From a virus: a DNA stretch of 25,399 nucleotides. Shown one piece after another: positions 1-7,741 of this stretch (the stretch's first letter is position 1; each line of letters begins with the position of its first letter). The translations under genes and the position numbers were made by a program. The stretch covers positions 1 through 25,399 of IMG/VR virus record IMGVR_UViG_3300040801_002993; one strand, 5' to 3'. The notes under the pieces were generated by a model that saw only the letters and a program-made list of their open reading frames with translations, did not search any database and was not told the DNA's origin.

Positions 1-336
1 GCTCATGATGTTGAGAAGATTGAAGAAAAAATGGAACAAAAAGTTGACAATGAAACATTACAAATGCAGATTAAATATCTAAAAGAAAAGGATGATGAGG
101 TTGAAGAATACAGAAAGAAAACTGATACAAGACTTGAGAAATTAATTATTGAAATGCAGCAAATGAAATACCAAACTCAAGGAACTCAACCAACTGTTAC
201 CGCTCCCGTTCCGCAGGTTGCACCTCAACCTGATAATGTTATTACTCCAGAACAATATAAATTTTTTATGTCATTAACACCTGAGCAACAGGAAAATTAT
301 AGGAAAATGAATCCTGCATTTCAGGGTATTAAATAA
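1..336 (+). CDS. C-terminal part of a coiled-coil phage protein (5' end outside window)
   Basis: The reading frame is open from the first base of the window (Ala-His-Asp-Val-Glu-Lys...), so the Met codon at 31 is probably internal and the gene probably begins upstream. The visible part starts with a highly charged heptad-like stretch of Lys, Glu and Asp, followed by a Pro/Thr/Val/Gln-rich linker and a short C-terminal segment with PEQYKFF and LTPEQQENYRKMNP. This is a coiled coil, a flexible linker and a small terminal peptide. I do not recognise the family and assign no function. It lies 11 nt upstream of the membrane-anchored cysteine-hairpin genes, on the same strand, so it is probably co-transcribed with them. 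Confidence 0.6.
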   Translation, partial: AHDVEKIEEKMEQKVDNETLQMQIKYLKEKDDEVEEYRKKTDTRLEKLIIEMQQMKYQTQGTQPTVTAPVPQVAPQPDNVITPEQYKFFMSLTPEQQENYRKMNPAFQGIK

Positions 337-347
337 AAGAGGAAGAA

Positions 348-911
348 ATGGATTATAAACAATTAAGATTGTTCAGCGAGATATTGATTGTAGAATCTGA
401 TATGAATGAATCTACAAAATTATTTCATCTGAATTTTATTCATAATGAAGCAACTATTCCGCAAATTAAAGCTTATATTATGGATGGTAGTATTGTTGAA
501 TTAGATGAACAAGCTGAACAAATAGTTAATGATCGATTTTCTTTACATGAAGTTAAAGTCAATAAAAAATATAGAGAGTTTGAACCCAAAATTAAAAAGT
601 TTTTAAAATATGGGCTGGTTGCTGTTTTGGGAGCAGGATTCGGAAGTATATTAACAATGGCTTTTCTTTTCATGTATAGGCATTTAACAGATAAATGTGT
701 AAAGGATTGTGGGGGCGTTTCTGCTACTAAAGTTTGTTACAATAGATGTTATTTAAAAGCTGCTCAAGAAGTTCTGGGAAGAATTAACAAAGAGATCAGT
801 AATATTGGAAAACTCCCTATGGAAAAAAGAGCTTCAACGTTACATAAATTACAAAAAGAAAAAAATATTTGGGAAGAAAAAGTTAATAAGTATAAAAAAA
901 GATTGGCTTAA
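348..911 (+). CDS. Membrane-anchored cysteine-hairpin protein, paralogue 1
   Basis: 187 aa, start preceded by GAGGA. It is the first of four related genes in the window. The N-terminal domain (about residues 1-65) has the family signature LNFIHNEAT...MDG.IV.LDEQAEQIVNDRF. A basic linker leads to one strong hydrophobic segment at about 88-110 (one transmembrane helix). Then come C117-x3-C121 and C130-x3-C134, and a long charged C-terminal helix. The twin CX3C pattern suggests a disulfide-pinned helical hairpin next to the membrane segment. The function is unknown to me. Because a paralogue follows the tail tube gene, I infer a virion or morphogenesis role. No signal peptide is visible, so orientation in the membrane cannot be set. 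Confidence 0.85.
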   Translation: MDYKQLRLFSEILIVESDMNESTKLFHLNFIHNEATIPQIKAYIMDGSIVELDEQAEQIVNDRFSLHEVKVNKKYREFEPKIKKFLKYGLVAVLGAGFGSILTMAFLFMYRHLTDKCVKDCGGVSATKVCYNRCYLKAAQEVLGRINKEISNIGKLPMEKRASTLHKLQKEKNIWEEKVNKYKKRLA

Positions 912-927
912 AAGAGGAGATATTTAG

Positions 928-1542
928 ATGGACAGACAGTTAAGAATTATTGCAGCAGAAATGATTGTTGAATCTAAATTATCAAAGTCTGCAAAATTTC
1001 AACTATTAAATTTTATTAAAGAAGAAGCCACAGATGCTCAAGTTAAAGCTCTATTGATGGATGGCAAAATTGTTCAGCTTGATGAACAAGCAGAAGAAAT
1101 TGTGAATGATAGATTTGAAATAAGTGAAGCTGGAGGAAAAGTTTCTCAAGCAAGAAAAACATATTTTAGCGCAGTTAATTCTCCCGCTGGTCATATAGCA
1201 ACTGGAGCTACAGCCGCTGCTGGAGCAGTTGGAGCAGGTATGTCTGCCGCGCCTGCATTAGCCAGTGCAGCAGTTGGTGCCGGGATTTGGGCTTTGTATA
1301 GAGTAATCCGTGGAAAATATGACAAGTGTACTAAAAGATGTGGTACGTTTGAAATTAATACTGCCAGAAGACAACATTGTATGGCGAAATGTAAAGTAGA
1401 AAAAACTCAAGCTGAACTAACTGCTGCAATGAAAAGTAAAAATCAAAAAGAAATCGAAAAGAAAAAAGCTACGTTAGCCAAAGCAAAACAAACATTTGCC
1501 AACATAGAAAAAACTTTTAGAGATAAAGAAAAACCGAGATAA
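928..1542 (+). CDS. Membrane-anchored cysteine-hairpin protein, paralogue 2
   Basis: 204 aa with GAGGAG upstream of the start, 16 nt after paralogue 1. Residues 1-64 are almost the same as in the next gene (LLNFIKEEAT, ALLMDGKIVQLDEQAE, IVNDRF). A Gly/Ala-rich hydrophobic stretch at about 90-126 replaces the compact membrane helix of paralogue 1 and could be one long or two short membrane passes. It is followed by C134-x3-C138 and C151-x3-C155, a textbook twin CX3C spacing, and by a Lys/Ala/Glu coiled coil to the end. Twin CX3C with about 12 residues between is also the pattern of the small Tim chaperones. I take this as a shared hairpin geometry only, with no homology claimed. Confidence 0.85.
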   Translation: MDRQLRIIAAEMIVESKLSKSAKFQLLNFIKEEATDAQVKALLMDGKIVQLDEQAEEIVNDRFEISEAGGKVSQARKTYFSAVNSPAGHIATGATAAAGAVGAGMSAAPALASAAVGAGIWALYRVIRGKYDKCTKRCGTFEINTARRQHCMAKCKVEKTQAELTAAMKSKNQKEIEKKKATLAKAKQTFANIEKTFRDKEKPR

Positions 1543-1559
1543 ATGAGAGGGATAATAAA

Positions 1560-2105
1560 ATGGATAAAAATTTAAGATTATTTGCAGCTTCTATGATTTG
1601 CGAATCACAGCTTACCAAACCTGCAAAATTACAACTGTTAAATTTTATTAAAGAAGATGCTACTGATTCACAAGTTAAGGCTTTATTAATGGATGGCAAA
1701 ATTGTTCAACTTGATGAACAAGCAGAGCAAATTGTAAATGATAGATTTGAAGCATCTAAAATAAATGAGAATCTTTTAGTTGAAGGACCGGTCGGAAGTA
1801 TTATGGGAATGTTGATTTTTTCTCCTTTACTTTGGGCTGCATGGAGAGCTCTTGGCGGAATTTTAAGCAAAAAAAGAAGACAATGTGGAACATTTAGAAT
1901 TAGCACTGAAAGAGATAAATGTTTAGAAAGAGTAGTGATTGAAGATTTAAAAGCTAAAATTGCACTCATTGAAAAAGGCATTCGTGAATGTAAAAAATCA
2001 AAAGATCCAAAAGGTTGTGTTGAAAAAGGAAATGCAGCAAAATCTAAAATGTTAGCAAAACTTGCTGAGAAAGAAAAGAAGTTTAAACTAAGATGGGGTG
2101 GATGA
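1560..2105 (+). CDS. Membrane-anchored cysteine-hairpin protein, paralogue 3
   Basis: 181 aa with GAGGG before the start. It is a recent tandem copy of paralogue 2, since the two also match closely at DNA level across the N-terminal domain (about 1624-1750 against 992-1118). A hydrophobic segment lies at about 76-103. The cysteine set differs: C109 and C121 keep one cysteine of each CX3C pair, and a second pair C144-x8-C153 sits in a CKKSKDPKGC turn. That turn closely resembles CAKTKDPAKC in the paralogue at 16126-17352, so this gene links the two subtypes. The C-terminus is a charged helix. Function is unknown; a structural or membrane role is inferred from the family context. Confidence 0.85.
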   Translation: MDKNLRLFAASMICESQLTKPAKLQLLNFIKEDATDSQVKALLMDGKIVQLDEQAEQIVNDRFEASKINENLLVEGPVGSIMGMLIFSPLLWAAWRALGGILSKKRRQCGTFRISTERDKCLERVVIEDLKAKIALIEKGIRECKKSKDPKGCVEKGNAAKSKMLAKLAEKEKKFKLRWGG

Positions 2106-2120
2106 TAGAAAGGGAAGTAA

Positions 2121-2687
2121 ATGAATTACAAAGATAAAGTTATAGAAATTTTACAAGAGAATATGTCTGAACGTGGGTTTAAATTATGGGGAGGAATTAA
2201 TTCATTACTCCCTGATGTTTGGAATAAACCTACTTCTTCTACAGGAAAATATCATAAAAAATTAAATGGTGATATACCAGATCAAGCAGAACATGTATAT
2301 CAATTATTATATGCAACAGTAAAATTATTCAGGATGTTTAATATAGAGAAAAATACGACCGATGCAGATAAAATTCTTTTAGCAGTTGCTCTGCATGATT
2401 CATTAAAATACGGTCCTATGGGAACCAGAAAACACACTGATTATCAACATGATAAAAAAGCAGCAGATATGGTTTCCGAAAATAAAAATACATTTTTAAA
2501 ACTATTAACTGAAAGTCAGTTTTATACAATGGAAGAAGCAATTCGTTTTCACTCTGGTCAATGGAGCACGGACGTTAGAAGCAAAAACGCTTTTACATTT
2601 AAAGACTACAATCCTGAGACTTTCTTTGTTCATATTCTTGATATGATGAGCACTGCGGATCTAATTCAAACTGATGTGAGGGATTAA
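2121..2687 (+). CDS. HD-domain phosphohydrolase-like protein
   Basis: 188 aa, start preceded by AAGGGAAG. Metal-ligand motifs of the HD superfamily are in order: H58 (AEHVY), H92-D93 (ALHDSLKYG), H105/H110 (KHTDYQH), H144 (IRFHSGQW) and D174 (HILDMMSTAD). HD-domain enzymes cleave phosphate esters of nucleotides, cyclic dinucleotides or nucleic acids. The extra histidines between HD and the last Asp would suit a two-metal site. The substrate cannot be told from sequence. The gene lies inside a run of structural genes and abuts the next start directly, so it is expressed with them. Options are nucleotide salvage, removal of a signalling nucleotide, or a virion-packaged enzyme. Confidence 0.8.
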   Translation: MNYKDKVIEILQENMSERGFKLWGGINSLLPDVWNKPTSSTGKYHKKLNGDIPDQAEHVYQLLYATVKLFRMFNIEKNTTDADKILLAVALHDSLKYGPMGTRKHTDYQHDKKAADMVSENKNTFLKLLTESQFYTMEEAIRFHSGQWSTDVRSKNAFTFKDYNPETFFVHILDMMSTADLIQTDVRD

Positions 2688-3374
2688 ATGACATTAGCAA
2701 ACACAAGCCTGGTGCCAGAGTTTCAACATTATTTCCATGACTTTGTGTTGAATTCGACGGTAAATAAAAATCAAATCCCAATGCCTGTTGATGTCCCTCT
2801 AATGTTTTTAACAACTGGATCAGTTGTTGAATTGTTATGTAGTGAATCCTTTCCTTATGATACATATACATATCTTTATTCCAACCTTGAAGACCTTCTT
2901 TGTTGGCCAACTCTAACGAGACAACGCTTAATGGTATATCCTTCGTCAAAATATTTAGTGCCTGGAACGGAAGGTGATAATATTTTCAATCTACAAGCTG
3001 ATGATTTTTTAATGCTTGATGTTTTATTACAGTATAGACATGATGCAACATCTATAACTATAATAGATACAACTGCTGATATAATGAATGTAACTATTGA
3101 TACAACAGCAGGTTATGTGATTGTTGAAGGAAATGTAAATGGTCTGAATACACCATTATCACAATTAATTTTTTTATACTTAGATTTGCATATTAATGGT
3201 CGGTATAGACAATATGAGTTATTTGATAATGCAATATCTGATTGTACGATGTTAGCAACATGCTTTGAATTAAAACTGATTGATGACTATTTCGATTTTA
3301 TGACCAATATGGGGGTATCCTTTGGAATTGATTGCCCTGAAGGTTATGAAGATATAGGGGGTCCACCACAATAA
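2688..3374 (+). CDS. Unrecognised phage protein, likely baseplate-associated
   Basis: 228 aa, ATG directly after the stop codon of the HD gene with GAGGGA a few bases upstream, so translation is probably coupled. The composition is mixed beta-type with many Asp, Thr and Tyr residues, an acidic patch and no membrane segment. A central region rich in Thr, Ile and Val (about residues 120-155) looks like a beta-sandwich. I do not recognise the family. The downstream gene abuts it in the same way (stop then ATG with no gap), and that gene is a gpI-like baseplate/fibre protein. Tight coupling to it suggests that this product assembles at the same place, for example as a wedge or fibre-attachment protein. 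This is an inference from position only. Confidence 0.75.
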   Translation: MTLANTSLVPEFQHYFHDFVLNSTVNKNQIPMPVDVPLMFLTTGSVVELLCSESFPYDTYTYLYSNLEDLLCWPTLTRQRLMVYPSSKYLVPGTEGDNIFNLQADDFLMLDVLLQYRHDATSITIIDTTADIMNVTIDTTAGYVIVEGNVNGLNTPLSQLIFLYLDLHINGRYRQYELFDNAISDCTMLATCFELKLIDDYFDFMTNMGVSFGIDCPEGYEDIGGPPQ

Positions 3375-5603
3375 ATGAGTGACTTTATTGATAAATTTTG
3401 GCAGCTGTTTGTATCTGTTTCTGGAGGAACTGGAACAGGTGTTACAGATGTACAAGATTCGTTGGCAAAAGCTAATCGTACAAAAGTAGAAGATTACTTC
3501 ACAAATGTTATCGATCAAGTATCACACTCAACAATTGATTATAATAGATTGAGAAAATTCTTCGTTGATCTATTTGCAACTCATCGAACGTTATCTAATT
3601 TATCTCTTGATGCAACGGATCCACACTCATTATCAAACTCTGATTTAGATGAATTGTTTAGAAGTTTTGGCTATCCACATTCTTCAAGCCTTCGTGGGTT
3701 TGATGAAAATCCTCTTGAACAAAAAGTTCAATTCTTTTTAGATCTTGTAAATTTATATAAAGTAAAAGGTACGCCACAATCATTAGTAGATGTTCTACAA
3801 TATTATGGTGTTACAGAAGTTGATATCTATGAATTTCTTTTAAAGTTAAATGCGCCAGGCCAATTGATTTTTGATGGTAAGGTTGTAGCAGGAACAAGTC
3901 TTGATCCAAATATTTTACAAATTCCTTTTTCAAATTTAACAGCTCTTGATCCACATTGGATTTATACAGCACAACAAATTTTGGATTTGAACGATCAACT
4001 AAAAATTAATTTGCCATCGCAGACTCCATACTTGGGCGTACAACCAATTGTAGAATTAGATGGCGTTGAGTTTTCATTATTAGCAAGAATTGTACAAGAT
4101 CAATATGCGTCTTGGCAATCATCGGGAACTTTACCACCACCAAATGCAGAAATAACTTTTGTTGGGGAAGTCAAAAGTTTTATTGAATTGTATCTATCTG
4201 CTATTTATATGTTCAATAAGTTATACCCAACTGGAGTAGAACAAGACACATTTATGTGTTATGATGGAACTAGTGATGATTATGTTCAGATTTTAGAAGA
4301 CTTTACAGATTTAACATCGCCACCATTCCGTAGATGTGATTTTAATGATAATATTTATCCCACTTCAACTCCTTGTGATTGGATTATAGATTCTACAAGT
4401 GGTCTCTGTATTCCAAGTAGTTATTGTTCTGATTCAAAACTTGCTGAATTTTATGATGAATTCACCCGTCCTACGTCTACAAACTTTTTAGTTGATGAAA
4501 ATAGTGCTGGCAATGTTCTTGCACTAATGGATCCTCAATTAAAGACTGATCTTGATGCAGCAGGCGAACCTGTAGAAGTATTATATTCATTATTAGAAGA
4601 TATGGCAAAATGGGTTAGATCAAATCTTGGTTTGGGGTTTGTCAATTTTGGTTTTATTCTATTTGGAGTAAATGAATTCTTTAAAGAATTAAAACCTGTT
4701 ATTGAATTCTTTAAACCATATAGAGCAAGATTGTTATTGATTGAAGCTCTTCAAATAAGAAATCGTTTATTCAATACTATCAAAGTTACTGATGAAATGT
4801 CATTCGATTTTAGATTTGATTTTCATGATTTCTTAACTGGGGATAGTATTTCATGTTGTGTTGAAAATCAAGATATAGATGCAACATCAGGAACTTGTAT
4901 TGGAGTTGAACACACTACTTGTAAACGTGAAATAGCAGGTATTGTTCAGGAAGTTCAATGGCAAGGATATTGGGGTGATGCTACACAATATGCAATTGAT
5001 GATTTAGTTGCTTCTGGAATAGAAGGAAACTATTATATATGTACACAAGCTCACACAGCATCTTATGAAACCAAACCTGGTTTTGGCGGTGATTGGTCAA
5101 GCTTTTGGAATTTATATAGTTATTTAGATTGTACAGATTCAACTGCTTCTGGTGCTAGCGTTGCTACACATTCAAGAGATTTTTATGATTGTGGTTCGTG
5201 GCATGATATTGGTGCAGTTACAGATATACCGCAAGAGTTATTCATCGAAATTACTCAAGCTCAACATGATCCTCTAAGATGTCCTGTTGATGGAACTTCA
5301 ATTACAGGCATTGTAACATCAGATTTACTTTCTGACGCAACAGCGTTTATTGATTCAACTGCCATAATAAATTCAGCACAGGGTGGTATAGTTGTTTCAA
5401 TGCTTGATTTATTATCAGATTCTGATAATCCTTTTGATTTTTATCAATCAGGTGCATGGAGAAATTTTGATGATGATGGAACATTTGATTGCACTCATGG
5501 TTTTGATTTAGTAAATGTTGCGGCAGAAACAGACCTTTCCTACCTACTACAAGAAAACGGAGATTATTTGTTGCAAGAAAGTGGCGACAGAATAATTCTT
5601 TAA
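3375..5603 (+). CDS. gpI-like baseplate wedge / fibre-attachment protein with carbohydrate-binding-like module
   Basis: 742 aa. Residues about 95-165 (LDELFRSFGYPH, VQFFLDLVNLYKVKGTPQSL, VDVLQYYGVTEVDI) have the look of the phage tail protein I family, including the 'KGTP..L...L...G' core. This family connects the baseplate periphery to tail fibres. Two cysteine-rich stretches (near 325-355 and 495-520) share an '(A/S)TSG.C' turn. Residues about 527-582 resemble the small tryptophan-rich carbohydrate-binding modules of fibres and chitinases: W..Y-WGDATQYAIDD, YYICTQAHTA, P-GFGGDW. The C-terminus ends with the near-repeat YLLQENGD and YLLQESGD, an ending I have seen in other phage tail proteins. 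Likely role: virion protein linking baseplate and receptor-binding parts. Family placement is probable; module calls need a profile search. Confidence 0.7.
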   Translation: MSDFIDKFWQLFVSVSGGTGTGVTDVQDSLAKANRTKVEDYFTNVIDQVSHSTIDYNRLRKFFVDLFATHRTLSNLSLDATDPHSLSNSDLDELFRSFGYPHSSSLRGFDENPLEQKVQFFLDLVNLYKVKGTPQSLVDVLQYYGVTEVDIYEFLLKLNAPGQLIFDGKVVAGTSLDPNILQIPFSNLTALDPHWIYTAQQILDLNDQLKINLPSQTPYLGVQPIVELDGVEFSLLARIVQDQYASWQSSGTLPPPNAEITFVGEVKSFIELYLSAIYMFNKLYPTGVEQDTFMCYDGTSDDYVQILEDFTDLTSPPFRRCDFNDNIYPTSTPCDWIIDSTSGLCIPSSYCSDSKLAEFYDEFTRPTSTNFLVDENSAGNVLALMDPQLKTDLDAAGEPVEVLYSLLEDMAKWVRSNLGLGFVNFGFILFGVNEFFKELKPVIEFFKPYRARLLLIEALQIRNRLFNTIKVTDEMSFDFRFDFHDFLTGDSISCCVENQDIDATSGTCIGVEHTTCKREIAGIVQEVQWQGYWGDATQYAIDDLVASGIEGNYYICTQAHTASYETKPGFGGDWSSFWNLYSYLDCTDSTASGASVATHSRDFYDCGSWHDIGAVTDIPQELFIEITQAQHDPLRCPVDGTSITGIVTSDLLSDATAFIDSTAIINSAQGGIVVSMLDLLSDSDNPFDFYQSGAWRNFDDDGTFDCTHGFDLVNVAAETDLSYLLQENGDYLLQESGDRIIL

Positions 5604-5688
5604 CCCCCCTACACCATTCGGTTTGTATCCCGCGTTCTTCGTAATCCCTTTGATACATTGATATTTTAAGACATTATCTAAAATATTT

Positions 5689-5718
5689 AGAACAAAAACA
5701 AAATTCGGGAGTATAATT
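5689..5718 (+). promoter_or_regulatory. Candidate phage promoter (weak version of AGAACA motif)
   Basis: AGAACA at 5689-5694 is followed by an A-rich run and by TATAAT about 17 nt further on (5712-5717). It lies in the 140-nt gap before the metallophosphoesterase gene. The AGAACA part and the TTT before it match the motifs at 7795, 8791 and 14771, but TATAMA at the usual 3-nt spacing is degenerate here (ACAAAA). The gap holds no other feature that I can see and no clear terminator for the upstream gene. Confidence 0.35.
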
Positions 5719-5743
5719 TTGTATAACATTATGGAGACGATTA

Positions 5744-6664
5744 ATGTCATATTACAAAAATGAAATTCTAAAGTTAGCAAATTCTACATTATTAACGAAT
5801 CAAGAGATAGCAAGGATTGTTGGATGCTCTGATAGAACAGTTAGAAAGTATGCAGGATCATATGTATCAAGATGTCGAGTAAAGACATCAAAAGAAAATC
5901 AAGACCCCTTCCAAATTAGAAAAGTAGTTCTCCTTCCTGATATTCATTATCCTCACTATGAACAAAGAGTTATGGATGCTGTTGATGAATTTATTATTGA
6001 TTATGAACCTGACGAATTGGTTTATATGGGCGATCAAATTTCTCTAGATTGTATTTCATTTTGGAATAAAAGAAAACCGCTCTTAAAAGAAGGCCAAAGA
6101 TTATTAAAAGATTTTGAAGGATTCAATGAACAGATATTAATCAATCATGAAAACATTACAGGCCCAGAAACAAAAAGAGTATTTATGATTGGGAATCATG
6201 AGCAACGAATTAAATGGTATAATGAAGAACACCCTGAACTTGAAGGATTTGTTGATTTAGAAAGACATTTACAATTAGAAGCTAGAGGATATGAAATTAT
6301 TCCTTTCAATGAAATTTATCAGCTTGGTAAGTTGAGTATTATTCATGGATATTACTGGAACAAATATCATGCTGCAAAAACTCTTGAAGCATTTGAAGGG
6401 AACGTAGTATATGCTCACGTTCACAATCCTCAAATGTATGCAAAAGTTTCTCCTATCGATAGAAAGGGTTATCATACAGCTACATCATTGGGATGCCTAT
6501 GTAACATAAAACCAGACTATCATAAAAATGCTCCAAACTTCTGGATCAATCAATTTGGAGTTGTTGAATATTTACCTGCAAGCGGATTCTTTAATGTTTA
6601 TCCGATTACTATTATTGAAGGTTCATTTATGTGGAATGGTAGATATTACGGAAAAAATCTATAG
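5744..6664 (+). CDS. Helix-turn-helix plus metallophosphoesterase protein
   Basis: 306 aa, GGAG seven bases before the start. Residues about 18-38 (NQEIARIVGCSDRTVRKYAG) form a helix-turn-helix of the kind found in terminases and recombinases. From residue 60 the calcineurin-like metallophosphoesterase motifs appear in order: D66-x-H68 (LPDIHYPH), G96-D97 (YMGDQ), G150-N151-H152-E153, H201 (IIHGYYW) and H225-x-H227 (YAHVHNP). All metal ligands are present, so an active two-metal phosphoesterase is expected. The joined HTH suggests that it acts on or near nucleic acid, for example as a nuclease or end-processing enzyme, but the substrate is not shown. It is a single-gene unit ending at a hairpin region. 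Confidence 0.85.
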   Translation: MSYYKNEILKLANSTLLTNQEIARIVGCSDRTVRKYAGSYVSRCRVKTSKENQDPFQIRKVVLLPDIHYPHYEQRVMDAVDEFIIDYEPDELVYMGDQISLDCISFWNKRKPLLKEGQRLLKDFEGFNEQILINHENITGPETKRVFMIGNHEQRIKWYNEEHPELEGFVDLERHLQLEARGYEIIPFNEIYQLGKLSIIHGYYWNKYHAAKTLEAFEGNVVYAHVHNPQMYAKVSPIDRKGYHTATSLGCLCNIKPDYHKNAPNFWINQFGVVEYLPASGFFNVYPITIIEGSFMWNGRYYGKNL

Positions 6665-6665
6665 A

Positions 6666-6699
6666 AGAAAAAAAGGGTGAGGGGAATCACCCCCTCACC
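6666..6699 (-). terminator. Rho-independent terminator of minus-strand cassette 1
   Basis: GGTGAGGGG (6676-6684) and CCCCTCACC (6691-6699) form a perfect 9-bp stem with a 6-nt loop. On the minus strand the stem is followed by a seven-T tract and TCTTC, the usual layout of an intrinsic terminator. On the plus strand no T tract follows, so it serves the genes at 7700-6787, though the hairpin is also just past the plus-strand stop at 6664. The stretch 6700-6786 holds only a short TTCGG/CCGAA palindrome. Confidence 0.85.
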
Positions 6700-6786
6700 G
6701 TAACGGGCTCCAGAGCGATTCGGCTCCGAACATCCCACGACGAAGGCCCCCACCCTTAGTTTCCACCCATGTATGAATGGATGAAA

Positions 6787-7032
6787 TTATGAAACAAGTT
6801 CCGGAATGAAAAATCCTGTGAGTTGTTCTTTCCTTTCATATGTCCAAGGTTGATTCCAGATGATATCAAATGCTTGATCGATATCACCTTCCTTGATAAG
6901 TCGTTCGATGATCGGCCGGACCACTTCAGCACGACTTTTTCTTTTTGGTTTGCAAAATCGTTCGATGCTGATACCGGCAGTGTTCGGTCCGTAATAGCCA
7001 TAACGTCCCGTTCTCACCAAAATCTTTTTCAT
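6787..7032 (-). CDS. Small unrecognised protein, last gene of cassette 1
   Basis: 81 aa with a perfect AGGAGG five bases before the ATG. The N-terminus is basic and glycine/tyrosine-rich (MKKILVRTGRYGYYGPNTAG) and the rest looks like a compact helical domain (RAEVVRPIIERLIKEGDIDQAFDIIW). No membrane segment and no cysteine pairs. I do not recognise it. It follows the zinc-ribbon gene after 10 nt and ends just ahead of the terminator. The base composition is visibly less AT-rich than the flanking structural genes, as for the whole cassette, which hints at separate acquisition. Confidence 0.75.
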   Translation of the reverse strand: MKKILVRTGRYGYYGPNTAGISIERFCKPKRKSRAEVVRPIIERLIKEGDIDQAFDIIWNQPWTYERKEQLTGFFIPELVS

Positions 7033-7042
7033 GGAATCCTCC

Positions 7043-7393
7043 TTATCTTGGTTGTTTGATCCTTATCTGGATCCGTTTTCCCGTTTGCGGGATTGCAATT
7101 TGAATCGAATCTTTCATAATGAAAACTACCCCACCACTGAATCTGGAGTGCGGGTGACCTGGGTTGATGAAATCTGTTCTTGGAGGACTGGTCGGAAACC
7201 CCTTTACTTCGCTGATTTCAAAACCAGCCATATCAACAGCGAAAGGGATAATATCGCTGAATGGTAATTCCTCATCGGGTGTGAAATTCATCGGTCCTGC
7301 ACTTGCATGACAAACCTCACAGCTTCCTTTGTCTTCTTTCTTTTCCTGGATTGGATACCCTCGTTGTTTTCCACACTGGTCACAATACAGCAT
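7043..7393 (-). CDS. Small zinc-ribbon protein, cassette 1
   Basis: 116 aa from the ATG at 7393, chosen because GGAGGG lies just upstream. A longer version from 7435 lacks a ribosome site and would overlap the previous gene further. The N-terminus has C-x2-C (CDQCGK) and C-x2-C (CEVCHA) about 17 residues apart, a typical four-cysteine zinc ribbon. The remaining two thirds are mixed, ending in a beta-rich basic tail (QIAIPQTGKRIQIRIKQPR). No catalytic motif is seen. It overlaps the upstream zinc-ribbon gene by 14 nt, so translation is coupled. Small zinc proteins of phages often bind nucleic acid or a host protein, but nothing here shows which. Confidence 0.75.
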   Translation of the reverse strand: MLYCDQCGKQRGYPIQEKKEDKGSCEVCHASAGPMNFTPDEELPFSDIIPFAVDMAGFEISEVKGFPTSPPRTDFINPGHPHSRFSGGVVFIMKDSIQIAIPQTGKRIQIRIKQPR

Positions 7394-7700
7394 GTACCCT
7401 CCACTGATTTTTTTGAAGGACCTTAGCCAACTCATAGTTGGTGATGTTTCCCTTCATTAAGTGCCATTCCACCAGGTCTTTGCCGCAGGTATTGCAAACG
7501 TACCCCATACCGGGAATGCTGCTGTGTTTGCAGGTGTCGCTATCGATATCGCTCCCACAATTCCAGCATGATTTCTGATAATGAGGTTTCCATTGAGGTT
7601 CACCAGGCATATCGCAATCAGCACATGCAAAACATTGACATGAATCTGTACGATCTACCTCAACCATTTCCATTTCACACTTCGGACATTTCGGATTCAT
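7380..7700 (-). CDS. Multi-cysteine zinc-ribbon protein, first gene of cassette 1
   Basis: 106 aa with AGGAGG about 11 nt before the ATG. Cysteine pairs occur along the chain: CPKC at 5-8, CQCFACADC at about 21-29, CWNCG and CNTCG further on, with His residues between. This suggests two or three zinc sites. The C-terminal 30 residues are helical (GNITNYELAKVLQKNQWRVH) with no cysteine. I do not recognise a named family. It is the promoter-proximal gene of a three-gene minus-strand unit and its start is 42 nt downstream of the conserved leader element at 7742-7780. Confidence 0.75.
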   Translation of the reverse strand: MNPKCPKCEMEMVEVDRTDSCQCFACADCDMPGEPQWKPHYQKSCWNCGSDIDSDTCKHSSIPGMGYVCNTCGKDLVEWHLMKGNITNYELAKVLQKNQWRVHAVL

Positions 7701-7741
7701 ATTGAATATTCCCTCCTTTGTTGATGTTATTAAAAAGGCTT

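Noticed and set aside
2599-2949. Minus-strand open frame of 116 codons across the HD/unknown gene junction.
   Set aside because: Lies wholly over two tightly coupled plus-strand genes with better motifs and ribosome sites; the protein looks random.
5347-5780. Minus-strand open frames over the end of the gpI-like gene and the gap to 5744.
   Set aside because: His/Gln/Asn-rich antisense translation of a coding region, no ribosome site, and they would cross the promoter motif.
6756-7267. Open frames in other phases over cassette 1 (6756-7001 minus, 6823-7059 and 7031-7267 plus).
   Set aside because: They are shadows of the minus-strand genes at 6787-7032 and 7043-7393, which have strong ribosome sites and cysteine motifs.
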